Source: RGIG4140 sp045614025 (GTDB lineage Bacteria; Pseudomonadota; Alphaproteobacteria; CAAHEQ01; UBA3637). From it: a DNA stretch of 64,000 bases. The stretch is taken from positions 1-64,000 of the forward strand of contig JAZLCE010000014.1 of NCBI GenBank assembly GCA_045614025.1. The letters run 5' to 3'. Each line of letters opens with the position of its first letter. Position 1 is the first letter of the stretch. This document shows, one piece after another, positions 15,856 through 24,553 of the stretch. The position numbers were made by a program, and so were the translations under genes. Below the pieces are notes generated by a model. It did not search any database. It was given only the letters and a program-made list of their open reading frames with translations, and was not told where the DNA came from.

Positions 15856-17163
15856 TTAAAACATAAAGGTGGCTCTGATGGAAGCAACAGTTGCCGTGTG
15901 GCTTTTATTATTCAGCGCTGGGTTAATATAAAATTGAATATCTGGCGTGATAATCAGCGTTGATCCAATGCCAAAGGAATAATATCCTTCTAAAACATTT
16001 TCCCAATTCCTATTGCTTTGCATTGCTTCTTTATCAACTTTATTGAGCGCATAGGCTATTCCAATTTGATCTAGCATGTTGCGGTTAAAGGGATTATTAT
16101 AAACGCCACCGAAAACATAAGATTGATTAAATCCTGTTAAAGCTTGGCTTACGCCGTTTGCCCGCCCAAAAATAGCCCATTTTTTGCCAATGTTTTGTTG
16201 AACATTAAAGCTCCAGCCATAAGCTTTTCCTGTTTGTTCTTCAACGCTTGGTTGATGATAAAGAAGCAAGCTTAATTGCAATTCGCCTAAAGAATTGGTA
16301 GGCGAATAACTGGCGCTTAAAAACGAAGTGACCTTTTTATCGGATAAATTTTTGGTTGTGATACGGTTGCCTGAAACGTTTGTGGCATCTTGAATCCCAG
16401 CAGATAAAGAAAATAAGGAAGAGGGCGCCCAAGTGATATATCCGCCTAAACCAGCCGTTGGGTAAACGCCTGTTAAATTTTGAGAAAGCGCCTCATTTAA
16501 AAAGTTAATCTGTTGATTTGAATTATATTCCATGCCATCAAAGTTATAAAGCGGAAATTGCCCAAGCGTTACGCTGAATGATTTCAATGCCCCTGAAAAG
16601 TTTTGCGTATAGGAAAGTTGATCAAAATAATTTGCTTTTTCGGTATAATCATTTAATGGCGTTGCAATGCCAATGTTGTTGCCTAAAATGGAAGCATTTT
16701 TGTTCCAATATCTGATAAGTGTATAAGCCACCTGAATGGAGCCACTTCCAAATTTTTCAGATTGAAACAAATCCCAGTTTAAAGAACCGTAATACTGGGT
16801 TTGCCACGGAGTGATTTTTCCATTTGGGCTTCCGCGTTGGCCAAGAAGTGAAACATCAAGGGAATAATTGATGCCCGTATTGTTTTGAAACCGTTGTTTG
16901 GCTTTTTGATATTCTTTGGCCCAAGAACCATCGGAATCTTTTTGATACTTGGCTCTCTTTTTTGATTTTGAAATTTTTGAATGAACCGATTTTGCTTTAT
17001 ATGGATGAAACTTTTTTAAATCAGATTGCGTCAATGCAATGTTTTCTTGCAAGTTTTCTTCGCCTTCAAGGGGCAATAAAAAAGCTTCTTCTAACGCGCC
17101 TTGCGCAACCGCTTGATAACTTAAAAACATTAACCCAACCCCAAGTAACAGTGTTTTTTTCAT
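15856..17163 (-). CDS. aaxA: OprB-family outer-membrane porin, AaxA-like
   Basis: A 435-aa precursor of an OprB (carbohydrate-selective) porin. The start at 17163 follows AAAAGGAG and gives the signal peptide MKKTLLLGVGLMFLSYQAVA; the longer frame is rejected. After a basic linker (about 50-85) the barrel shows family patterns: LGQFPLYNFDGMEYNS, GVYPTAGLGGYITWAP, ENVLEGYYSFG, ITPDIQFYINPA and a terminal Phe. The arginine porin AaxA of Chlamydia belongs to this family, and aaxB and aaxC lie 2-5 kb away, so arginine is the likely solute. OprB porins can also carry sugars, so the aaxA name rests on context. Confidence 0.75.
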   Translation of the reverse strand: MKKTLLLGVGLMFLSYQAVAQGALEEAFLLPLEGEENLQENIALTQSDLKKFHPYKAKSVHSKISKSKKRAKYQKDSDGSWAKEYQKAKQRFQNNTGINYSLDVSLLGQRGSPNGKITPWQTQYYGSLNWDLFQSEKFGSGSIQVAYTLIRYWNKNASILGNNIGIATPLNDYTEKANYFDQLSYTQNFSGALKSFSVTLGQFPLYNFDGMEYNSNQQINFLNEALSQNLTGVYPTAGLGGYITWAPSSLFSLSAGIQDATNVSGNRITTKNLSDKKVTSFLSASYSPTNSLGELQLSLLLYHQPSVEEQTGKAYGWSFNVQQNIGKKWAIFGRANGVSQALTGFNQSYVFGGVYNNPFNRNMLDQIGIAYALNKVDKEAMQSNRNWENVLEGYYSFGIGSTLIITPDIQFYINPALNNKSHTATVASIRATFMF

Positions 17164-17322
17164 CTTTTTTCTCCTTTTTTTTAATGATATGGAAGGGGGT
17201 AAATAACCTTGCAAGATATACTTTTTGCCTTAAAAATAAAGGTATTATCAAAAATCTAAAATTTTAACCATTTTTTTTGTCTATTAAAAAGCCTTTATTT
17301 TTCAAAAAGATATAAAAAACAT

Positions 17323-17351
17323 TTGACGAGCTTTTTTTTTAAGGGTATAAT
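17323..17351 (+). promoter_or_regulatory. Promoter of the ankyrin gene pair
   Basis: TTGACG (17323-17328) and a perfect TATAAT (17346-17351) with 17 bp between. Confidence 0.8.
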
Positions 17352-17393
17352 TAAAGTAACAGTTTTTTATTGTTTTTTAGGAGGAGGCTTAAG

Positions 17394-18794
17394 ATGACTT
17401 GGATTGCAAGATTTGGGAGAGAATTAACAGGACGTGAATGGGATCCAGATATAGTTATTGATAACGCTGCGCAGGGCAAGTTAAGGGATGTTGATAGAGG
17501 ACTTGGGATGTTAGAGGACCCGTTACGTGTTAGGCATTCTAAAGATGGTAATACTGCATTAATGAAAGCGGCACGAAATGGTCATGTTAAAGTTGTTAAT
17601 CTATTAATTCGCATGGCCAAAAAGGAAGACTATTGTGCTGAAGTTCTTAATATGCAAGATCGATCTGGTAATACGGCGCTTAATAAGGCGGCCTATCGTG
17701 GGCATTTAGATATTGTAAATTCGTTAGTTTCTGCAGGTGCGGATGTTAATTTGGCTGATAACAATGGAAATACGCCATTGATTAATGCTGCTGGTGCAGG
17801 GCATGCTGATGTGGTTATATCTTTGTGTGGCCTATCTACAATGAGGGGCACACCTGTATCACTAGATAATCATGGTGGACAGTATAGGGATACAGCTTTA
17901 ACTTTGGCTGCTAAAAATGGGCATATTGATGTGGTTCGAGCCTTGCTTGATGCTGGTGCTGATGTGAATGCAACAGATAGTCTAGGAAACACACCATTAA
18001 TCAAAGCTGCTTTTTGGGGACATCCTGAAGTTGTTATGGCTTTGTTAACGCACCCAAACAGTCAAGATAAGATTAAATTAGATGCTAAAGCGACTAATGG
18101 GCTTAGTGCTTATGATGCAACGCTTTCTAAGGATCCAAGACGCCCACGAGGTGGTTATGCACAATTTATCTTAATGAACCCCTCAACTGCATTACTCAGA
18201 GCCGCAGAGCGGGGAGGGTGTTCTGATGCAGATGAGAGAGCTCAGTCATTTCCTCTTGCAAGTTTTATATTAAACAATACTATTTCTGAGGAAAGCAAAA
18301 AAAAGTTTTTGTCGGCAACAGATGAGAATGGGCAGAATGCTTTAATGGTGGCTATTCGAAATAATAATGATCCGCGCTTAATAAATGCTTTAGTATCAGC
18401 GAGTAATGGTGTAAAGTTGGATGAAAACAAGAAATTAATTGATATGCAAGATAATGAAGGGTATACTGCATTGATGCGGGCAGCTCAAAATGGGGATTTT
18501 GAAACCGTTAAAAAAATAATAGCGGCGGGAGCTGATTTGAATATTAAAAATAACCGTGGCCAAACTGTTATGGATATTGTTGGCAGTATGACTCCGGTTA
18601 GCGGTCGAACTGTAGGGGATCTTGGTCGAGATCCCAAATCAGCTGCGTATCTTAATATTTATAATTTTATTAGTGAAAACGGTGGAAGACATGGAACCCC
18701 AAATGCAGTCAGCTCTTTGCAACGTAATGCTACTTCTTTAGGTGATGATTTGCCTATACCTGAGATGGGTAATCGTAATGATTATACAGCATAA
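17394..18794 (+). CDS. Ankyrin-repeat protein 1
   Basis: A 466-aa protein; the ATG follows AGGAGGAGG. Ankyrin repeats run from about residue 40 to 225 (DGNTALMKAARNGHVKVV; SGNTALNKAAYRGHLDIV; NGNTPLINAAGAGHADVV; DTALTLAAKNGHIDVVRALL; LGNTPLIKAAFWGHPEVV), with a second block at about 300-395 (NGQNALMVAIRNNN; EGYTALMRAAQNGDFETV). There is no signal peptide or membrane segment. Ankyrin proteins bind other proteins and are often exported by host-associated bacteria to act on host targets; whether this one is exported cannot be seen. The DTALTLAAKNGH repeat is nearly identical at DNA level to one in the next gene. Confidence 0.9.
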   Translation: MTWIARFGRELTGREWDPDIVIDNAAQGKLRDVDRGLGMLEDPLRVRHSKDGNTALMKAARNGHVKVVNLLIRMAKKEDYCAEVLNMQDRSGNTALNKAAYRGHLDIVNSLVSAGADVNLADNNGNTPLINAAGAGHADVVISLCGLSTMRGTPVSLDNHGGQYRDTALTLAAKNGHIDVVRALLDAGADVNATDSLGNTPLIKAAFWGHPEVVMALLTHPNSQDKIKLDAKATNGLSAYDATLSKDPRRPRGGYAQFILMNPSTALLRAAERGGCSDADERAQSFPLASFILNNTISEESKKKFLSATDENGQNALMVAIRNNNDPRLINALVSASNGVKLDENKKLIDMQDNEGYTALMRAAQNGDFETVKKIIAAGADLNIKNNRGQTVMDIVGSMTPVSGRTVGDLGRDPKSAAYLNIYNFISENGGRHGTPNAVSSLQRNATSLGDDLPIPEMGNRNDYTA

Positions 18795-18830
18795 TGTTTG
18801 ATAAAAATTAAAATTGTGGAGGATGGATTA

Positions 18831-20621
18831 ATGAGTGTTAGTATAAGTGAAAATTTGGTAAAAGACTCTGATATAGATGACTTGATAGATTTTCTTGATG
18901 CAAATAAGAGTGGACTTACAGCCCAAAATTGGACGGATTTAGTTAAGCAGGCACAAAATGATAAAAGTAAACTGAATCAGATGTTGATTTGGGCAAGTTC
19001 TGTGGGGCAACTAGATGGTGTAAATCAACTGATTGCAGCTGGAGCTGATTGTTCTGCTGTTGCAATTGATGTTGGCTCTAATACGACCGGAAAGCATAGT
19101 GACACTGCTTTAACTTTGGCTGCTAAAAATGGGCATGTTGAAGTTGTTAGAGCCTTGCTTAATGCTGGTGCCAATGTGAACCAAACAGATAAAAATGGGT
19201 TAACGCCATTGATGAAAGCTGCTTATCGAGGGCATAGTCGTGTTATAGTGGCATTGTTGGCGGATTCGAGTTGTAATTTAGCGCTCGTAGATAATGAAGG
19301 AAAAACGGCTTATGATTATGCTGTGGAGTATAATAATTCACATCCCAACGATAAGGTGCATGATATGTTGGTTCGAAGTTTGAAACCACAAGCAGCTCCA
19401 ACTCCAGCGCCGGTAGAAGTACAAGAAGAGCCTTCACCAAATGCAAATGCATTGCGTAAGGCTCTTCAACAGACACCACGTAATTTAGAAGATATTCACA
19501 AGGTTATGCAAAGATTAAATAATGCTGATGTAACAGCTGTTTTGGCTGAGCAAGGAATGGCGCAACGTTATTTTTCAGCTGCTTATGAATATTATTCAGC
19601 AAAACCAGAGGGTTCAAACGACCCCAGAAATAAAGAACTGGCTAAAACATTTGAACGTTTGAAAGAGCTTCAAGTTTATGTTGATAGTAATGGAACAGGT
19701 AAAAAACCAAGTGGCGTTGATTCTCCAGATGCGGCTCGTGTTAAACTCAGAGAAATTTTAGAAGGTGTTCAACAAAACGCAGATTTGTGGGATAATTTAT
19801 CTGAGCAAGATAAAAGGGCAATAGGTTTTATTGCAGAAAATTCAAAACCAAAAGATAAAGCTCAAGAATTGCGTAATGCAATTATAGACGACGGTTTAGC
19901 TGGAAATATTTTAAAAGTTATTGAATCGACTGATGACGAAATAATTAGAACTGTTTTGGCTGAAAAAGGCGTTGGCGCTCGATATTGCAATGCATTTGTT
20001 GACCGGCATGCGGCAACACCTGAAGTGTCTGCTCAATATAAAGCATTATCTGAGTTATATCAGGAATTAGATAGTGAAACAGATGAGTCTAAGAGAAAAG
20101 AAATTCAAACAAAAATTGCAGGAGTACTTCAAAGCCTTTCATCTGCTAACGGTTTGGAACCAGGGGAAAAGAAAGTTATCACATTGTTGCAATCTGTTTA
20201 TCAACACCCAGAAAGCCATGTTATTAATGGTGGAATACCTAAAGGGGTTAATATTCCGCAAGGGCAACCAGTTGTAAATCCCGTTCAAGATGGTATTGCT
20301 ATGGCTCAAGCCAAATCTGAAGAAGAAAAAACACCATGGTATAAACAAGAATGGATCTGGTGGGTGTTGGGTATTGCCTTGGCAGGTGCGCTTGGATTCT
20401 TTGCCTTCCGTAAAGGCGGATGGTTGAATAAAGATGATAAAAAGACTGCTACTGTGAATACAAACACAAATGATAATTCTAATTCAAACACAAATACCAA
20501 TGATGGCAATGAATCTGGTGGAACGCTTGATAATTCAGCGCAAAACATCACTTCAGCCGATTTGAATAATATGTTGGCAACAGGTGGCCGAATTTCAAGA
20601 TCATCAACAGATAGAAGCTAA
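18831..20621 (+). CDS. Ankyrin-repeat protein 2 with C-terminal membrane anchor
   Basis: A 596-aa protein; the ATG at 18831 follows GTGGAGGATGG. About three ankyrin repeats occupy residues 60-180 (DTALTLAAKNGHVEVVRALL; NGLTPLMKAAYRGHSRVI). After a Pro-rich linker come two related helical units of about 130 residues (about 200-340 and 350-470), each with LR-x-A, then VLAEQG/VLAEKG and RY in the same order. A membrane segment follows (about 509-528, WIWWVLGIALAGALGFFAF) and an Asn/Thr/Asp-rich tail of about 70 residues. A membrane anchor near the C terminus with ankyrins on the other side suggests a surface or cytoplasmic-face scaffold. It is cotranscribed with ankyrin protein 1. Confidence 0.85.
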   Translation: MSVSISENLVKDSDIDDLIDFLDANKSGLTAQNWTDLVKQAQNDKSKLNQMLIWASSVGQLDGVNQLIAAGADCSAVAIDVGSNTTGKHSDTALTLAAKNGHVEVVRALLNAGANVNQTDKNGLTPLMKAAYRGHSRVIVALLADSSCNLALVDNEGKTAYDYAVEYNNSHPNDKVHDMLVRSLKPQAAPTPAPVEVQEEPSPNANALRKALQQTPRNLEDIHKVMQRLNNADVTAVLAEQGMAQRYFSAAYEYYSAKPEGSNDPRNKELAKTFERLKELQVYVDSNGTGKKPSGVDSPDAARVKLREILEGVQQNADLWDNLSEQDKRAIGFIAENSKPKDKAQELRNAIIDDGLAGNILKVIESTDDEIIRTVLAEKGVGARYCNAFVDRHAATPEVSAQYKALSELYQELDSETDESKRKEIQTKIAGVLQSLSSANGLEPGEKKVITLLQSVYQHPESHVINGGIPKGVNIPQGQPVVNPVQDGIAMAQAKSEEEKTPWYKQEWIWWVLGIALAGALGFFAFRKGGWLNKDDKKTATVNTNTNDNSNSNTNTNDGNESGGTLDNSAQNITSADLNNMLATGGRISRSSTDRS

Positions 20622-20644
20622 TCTTCTTCTTTAAACCATAAAAA

Positions 20645-20677
20645 AACCGCTTGTTTAAGTTTAACAGGCGGTTTTTT
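20645..20677 (+). terminator. Terminator of the ankyrin gene pair
   Basis: AACCGCTTGTTTAA (20645-20658) pairs with TTAACAGGCGGTT (20661-20673), followed by T. Confidence 0.85.
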
Positions 20678-20746
20678 GTAACAAGAAAACCATTTTTAGA
20701 TATCTTTATGGGTTTGATGTCAATAAAGCTTTTAGCCGTTTATAAA

Positions 20747-20780
20747 AAACCCACTAGCAAAGGGGCAGTGGGTTTCTTTT
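20747..20780. terminator. Terminator of the coiled-coil gene (bidirectional)
   Basis: AAACCCACT (20747-20755) pairs with AGTGGGTTT (20767-20775). On the minus strand it is followed by a run of T, so it should end transcription of the coiled-coil gene that stops at 20805; the plus strand also has a T-rich flank. Confidence 0.75.
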
Positions 20781-20804
20781 ATGTTTTGTTTAATTGATGT
20801 TTTT

Positions 20805-21434
20805 TTATTGTTTTTCTCGTCCCTCACGTCTAATTGTTGGTGTTGGCTTGCGATGCGCTTTTAACATTTGAACAATTTGTTCTTCAGTTAAGTCATTTTT
20901 AATTGTTTCAGGGGAAGCTAACGGAACTGGAGCTGTTTGCTTTGTGGGTCGAGATTGGCTTGCAATTTGTTGTTGCTGTTGAGCTTGTTGCTCTTTTTGC
21001 TTTCGCGCATTTTCTTCTAATATCTTATTCCAATTATTTTCAGATCTAACACGAGAAATCTTATTTTCATTATTGGAAATTTCACGGAGAATAGAGCTTT
21101 TTTCTTCGTTTAAGCGTTTTAATTCTAATTGAGTTCTGCCACGTTGATCTTCTTTGTTTCTTTTTTGATATTCATAATCACTAGAAATGCGATTTTTATG
21201 AAACATCAACTCGTTATAATTGTCATGGTATTTAGAAAAATTGTATCCATAAAGATATTGCTGAGCTTCATTTTGCGCGTTTCTAATCTTGCTTTCTAAA
21301 TCAGAGATTTCTTTATTGTATTGGCCAATAGATGTTTCGCATCTTGAAATATTTGACTGAATAGATACAAGTTTGTTTTTTAAAGCATGTATTTCTTGTT
21401 GATAGTTATATTCTCTTTTATCAGCACCATACAT
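20805..21434 (-). CDS. Coiled-coil protein of unknown function
   Basis: A 209-aa soluble protein. Residues about 10-150 are a nearly continuous coiled coil, about 135-165 contain a Gln run (QKEQQAQQQQQIASQ), and a basic C terminus follows (AHRKPTPTIRREGREK). The start at 21434 (MYGADKREY) is chosen because GGAGG lies six bases upstream; an ATG four codons earlier overlaps that ribosome-binding site. No family is recognised. It may be a structural or scaffold protein. A region preceding the Gln run (LTEEQIVQMLKAHRKP lies after it) resembles a small helical docking motif. Confidence 0.55.
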   Translation of the reverse strand: MYGADKREYNYQQEIHALKNKLVSIQSNISRCETSIGQYNKEISDLESKIRNAQNEAQQYLYGYNFSKYHDNYNELMFHKNRISSDYEYQKRNKEDQRGRTQLELKRLNEEKSSILREISNNENKISRVRSENNWNKILEENARKQKEQQAQQQQQIASQSRPTKQTAPVPLASPETIKNDLTEEQIVQMLKAHRKPTPTIRREGREKQ

Positions 21435-21634
21435 TTTTTCCTCCATTATGTGTTATGCACTGAATTCATTATATAATAATAAAAATTTTTTTCATATATT
21501 TTTTTCTTTATTTTTAAGCATTTTTTCATTTTTTTGTTATGAATGCCAAACTTTTAGAGCTGGGGCTGAGGTTAAAATAATCTTGTTTGCTTTTTTATAC
21601 CCTAATTTTTAAGAGCTTATGCTTTATCTATCTC

Positions 21635-22365
21635 AACACTGCACCACAATGATCCAATATCTCATATTTAACACATTATATCTCGCATACCCAACAACCC
21701 TGTACCTCACGCATATCTCACACCCAGAGCACACTCGTGCGCTCCACACCTCGTGCACCCCACCACCTCACACCCACGCGCACCTCACACTCCACCAGCA
21801 CATCTCACACCCGCGCGCACTCGCGCACTCCACCTTACACCCAGCAATCTACCAACCCCACATCCAGCCTACACCCACGCACACCCGTGCACACTCCACT
21901 AGCACATCTCACCCCACGCGCACCACACCAGCACACCCACGCACTCCACAGCCAAACACCCACGCACACCCGTGCACACTCCACTAGCACAGCTCACCCC
22001 CATACTCACCCCACCAGCACCACACCCTCGCGCACTTCACCAGCCCACACCCACGCACTCCACCAGCCCACACCCACGCGACCTCGTGCACCCCGCCACC
22101 TCACACCCGGGCGACCTCGTGTACTCCACATTCAGCACTCCACCAGCCCCATACCAGCCCCACACCAGCCCATATCCGCGAGCTCTATACCTTACACACC
22201 CCACCAACACCATGCCCAGAGCACTCCACTAGCCCACACCTGCGCGCGCTATACCTAACTCCACACCTAGAGCACTCCACCAACACCACACCAGCACTCC
22301 ACCTCATATCTCACACCCACGCGCACCCCACCAGCCCATGTCCTGTGCACACGTTGCGCCACTAT
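21635..22365. repeat. C/A-rich, G-poor satellite-like tandem repeat region
   Basis: About 730 bp whose plus strand is dominated by C and A, against an AT-rich background. Short words such as CACACCCACGC, CACTCCACCAGCC and CTCGTGCACCCC recur throughout. Around 21871 and 21956 a segment of more than 40 bp repeats almost exactly with an 85-bp period, and a TCGTGCACCCC(A/G)CCACCTCACACCC block recurs at about 21751 and 22084. All three plus-strand frames are open over long stretches only because stop codons are rare in this composition; the products would be His/Pro/Thr repeats that differ by frame. No start signal supports coding. Confidence 0.85.
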
Positions 22366-22500
22366 ATTATATACTTTATTGTATCATCTTATGTTCTTTA
22401 TCATCTTATATATTTATACACCATATCATTTTATATCGCGTTAAAGTAAAACTTTAAAAATGTTAAATAATATACTGATATTAAAGAATATATATTAAAA
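22366..22500. other. T/A-rich flank of the satellite
   Basis: Immediately after the C/A-rich block the sequence becomes T/A-rich with a repeated TTATCATCTTAT-like word (about 22383-22410) and several TATAT runs. No gene is visible up to the tpiA promoter. The change of composition is abrupt. Confidence 0.4.
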
Positions 22501-22523
22501 ACAAGTGAATTTTTAACTGGTGC

Positions 22524-22552
22524 TTGAAAAATAAAACGATTTATGCTATTCT
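22524..22552 (+). promoter_or_regulatory. Promoter of tpiA
   Basis: TTGAAA (22524-22529) and TATTCT (22547-22552) with 17 bp between. Confidence 0.6.
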
Positions 22553-22626
22553 GCCAAAGAAATGGATTTTTTTATCAAGGGATTGAAAAAAAATATATAT
22601 GATTTATCTTAATTTTAGGAGGTTTT

Positions 22627-23382
22627 ATGAGAAGAAAATTAATCGCCGGTAACTGGAAAATGAATCAAACAAAATCAGATGGTTTAGCTTTGGCTAAAGC
22701 TGTTTTTGAAGTTGCTTCAAAAGAAAAAGGAAATTTTGATGTTTTGATTTGTCCAGGGATGAATTTATTGCCATTAATTGCTGAATTGCCACATGAAGGT
22801 GTTTATCTTGGCGCTCAAGATGTTTCTGTTGCTCCAAAAGATTTTGGGGCTTATACAGGGGATGTTTCTGCCGCTCAATTGAAAGATTTAGGGGCAACTC
22901 ATGTGATCGTTGGCCATTCTGAAAGAAGAGCCATGCGCCATGAAACAGATGCTGTTGTGCGCGAAAAAGCAGTCAATGCCATTGAAAAAGGGTTGATTCC
23001 TGTGATTTGCGTTGGCGAAACATTGGAAGAAAGAGAAGAAGGCAAAGCTTTAGAGGTTGTTTGCCGTCAAATTAAAGAATCTGTTCCTTCTGTTTCAACT
23101 GGGGAAAACACAGTGATTGCTTATGAACCAGTTTGGGCCATTGGAACAGGCAAGGTGCCATCAATTCAAGATGTTGAAGAAATGCACACGGCTATTCGCG
23201 AAGAAATCAAATCTTTGTTGGGTGAAGAAGTTGCTTCAACAATGAAAGTTTTATATGGTGGTTCAGTTAAACCTTCAAATGCAAAAGAATTGCTTTCAGT
23301 TCCAAATGTTGATGGTGCTTTAATTGGGGGTGCCAGCTTGAAAGTTGAAGATTTCTGGGGTATTGCTGCCACTCAAATTTAA
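22627..23382 (+). CDS. tpiA: Triosephosphate isomerase
   Basis: A 251-aa glycolytic enzyme that interconverts dihydroxyacetone phosphate and glyceraldehyde 3-phosphate. The start follows AGGAGG. All catalytic positions are present: Asn9-Lys11 (GNWKMN), His97 (VGHSERR) and Glu167 (AYEPVWAIGTG), and the phosphate-binding LYGGSV and GALIGGASL segments are intact. Length is normal for the family. It is followed after 16 bases by a secreted-protein gene, probably in the same transcript. It is flanked on both sides by unusual repeat regions. Confidence 0.98.
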   Translation: MRRKLIAGNWKMNQTKSDGLALAKAVFEVASKEKGNFDVLICPGMNLLPLIAELPHEGVYLGAQDVSVAPKDFGAYTGDVSAAQLKDLGATHVIVGHSERRAMRHETDAVVREKAVNAIEKGLIPVICVGETLEEREEGKALEVVCRQIKESVPSVSTGENTVIAYEPVWAIGTGKVPSIQDVEEMHTAIREEIKSLLGEEVASTMKVLYGGSVKPSNAKELLSVPNVDGALIGGASLKVEDFWGIAATQI

Positions 23383-23398
23383 AAAAAGAGGTTTTGCT

Positions 23399-23980
23399 GT
23401 GAAAAAGGCATTTATATATTCTTTTATGTTTCTTGCTTTTGCTTCATCAGTTTGTTCAAGCTGTTTGGCGCAAAATATTTCAAATCAAACGCTGTCGGCT
23501 TGCGTGCTTCATTTGCCCCAAGTTGTTTTGATAAATCCAGATATGCGAGATTTTAATTTTTCAAAAAGTCAATATGTTGATGCCTTTTGGGATTATGAAG
23601 CAAATCAAAAAGGGCAGGGCTATTCCTATCACTATCAAAATTCTTTTTGCCATGCAAAAGTTCAGCTTTATCGCGATAACCAAGTTCATTTAACAAACGC
23701 TAAAATTCAGCGGTTGTTAAAAGATCAATCGTCTTTTCAGGTGCAAAAGAAAAAAAATATTAAGATCGGGAAAACAAAGTTTTATGGTGCCTATGGCCAA
23801 GATGAAGATATTTCAAATGTGTTGTTATATGGGAATTATAAAGATAATTTTTTGAAAATTCGAATTTCTTGCTCCGTGTTGCCGCGTTTTTCGGATGAAA
23901 AATATCAGCAAACAGTTGATGAAATGTCAACCATTTTTGTTGAAGGAATAGTGGATTCTTTAAATTCTTGCGTTAAATAA
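23399..23980 (+). CDS. Secreted protein of unknown function
   Basis: A 193-aa protein starting at GTG 23399, preceded by AAAGAGG; the longer frame overlapping tpiA is rejected. The N terminus MKKAFIYSFMFLAFASSVCSSCLAQ is a signal peptide, cleaved probably after CLAQ; a lipoprotein alternative at SSVC or SSCL is possible. The mature protein has four Cys that may pair and reads as a mixed alpha/beta domain. I do not recognise the family. It is probably periplasmic and cotranscribed with tpiA, with a weak terminator after it. Confidence 0.6.
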   Translation: MKKAFIYSFMFLAFASSVCSSCLAQNISNQTLSACVLHLPQVVLINPDMRDFNFSKSQYVDAFWDYEANQKGQGYSYHYQNSFCHAKVQLYRDNQVHLTNAKIQRLLKDQSSFQVQKKKNIKIGKTKFYGAYGQDEDISNVLLYGNYKDNFLKIRISCSVLPRFSDEKYQQTVDEMSTIFVEGIVDSLNSCVK

Positions 23981-23996
23981 TTTTTGATATCATCTT

Positions 23997-24031
23997 AAAA
24001 ACACTTCAAAAGTTTTTTTGGGTGTTTTTTT
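23997..24031 (+). terminator. Weak terminator after the tpiA unit
   Basis: AAAACAC (about 23998-24004) and GTGTTTT (about 24023-24029) form a short stem followed by T. Confidence 0.4.
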
Positions 24032-24189
24032 CTTAAACTAAAGCTTTAAAAATGCTTTATAATATATTGAAAATATAGCTATTTTATCTTCTTAAAATTA
24101 AATTTAATTTTTAAAATTTAAAAAGCATTAATGCTTTTAGCAATGTTTTTTTTAGGAAGAAAGCTTTTTATTTTTGATAAGTTTATTGG

Positions 24190-24430
24190 GAAGGTGTGTT
24201 TTTTTTATCGTGTCAGGCTTGTTGGCATAGAAGATGTGTTGCATTGATATATCTGCCTCGTTAGTGGGCGGTGGGTTCTTTGTTGGTGCGGGTATATGCC
24301 CCGTTGGTGTGAGGCATTGCCTCTGTTAGTATGTCTGCCTCGTTAGAGTGCTGTGGGTTCTTTGTTAGTGCGGCTATTTGCCCCGTTGATGTGATGCGGG
24401 TTCGCTTCAGTGGGTGAAAGTTATTTATGA
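24190..24430. repeat. G/T-rich region with an 82-bp tandem duplication
   Basis: The plus strand is G/T-rich here. ATATCTGCCTCGTTAG at 24249 and ATGTCTGCCTCGTTAG at 24331 start two copies of an imperfect 82-bp unit, both continuing with GTGGGTTCTTTGTT, GTGCGG and GCCCCGTTG. The words GTTGGTG and AGTGCTGTGGG also occur, in slightly changed form, on the minus strand of the 21.6-22.4 kb satellite, so this may be a related element in the opposite orientation. Together with AT-rich sequence it fills the gene-free stretch 24032-24553. Confidence 0.7.
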
Positions 24431-24520
24431 TGCTTTAGGGTGGGGGCTTAAGTGTTTCTTTGTCAAGAACCGTTGAATTTTGCAAGCGAATGTTAATAGT
24501 TTTCGTTTATATAAAACGTA

Positions 24521-24546
24521 TAAAAAAAAGACCCCAAATGGGATCT
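24521..24546 (-). terminator. Terminator of tRNA-Asn
   Basis: On the minus strand AGATCCCA (24546-24539) pairs with TGGGGTCT (24536-24529), one G-U pair, and is followed by eight T, seven bases after the tRNA CCA. Confidence 0.85.
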
Positions 24547-24553
24547 CTTTTAA

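Noticed and set aside
21619..22258. Long open frames in all three plus-strand frames of the C/A-rich block
   Set aside because: They result from scarcity of stop codons in this composition; the products are His/Pro/Thr repeats with no ribosome-binding site or frame preference.
21635..22365. CRISPR array
   Set aside because: The recurring words vary in length and spacing, with no constant repeat-spacer pattern and no cas genes.
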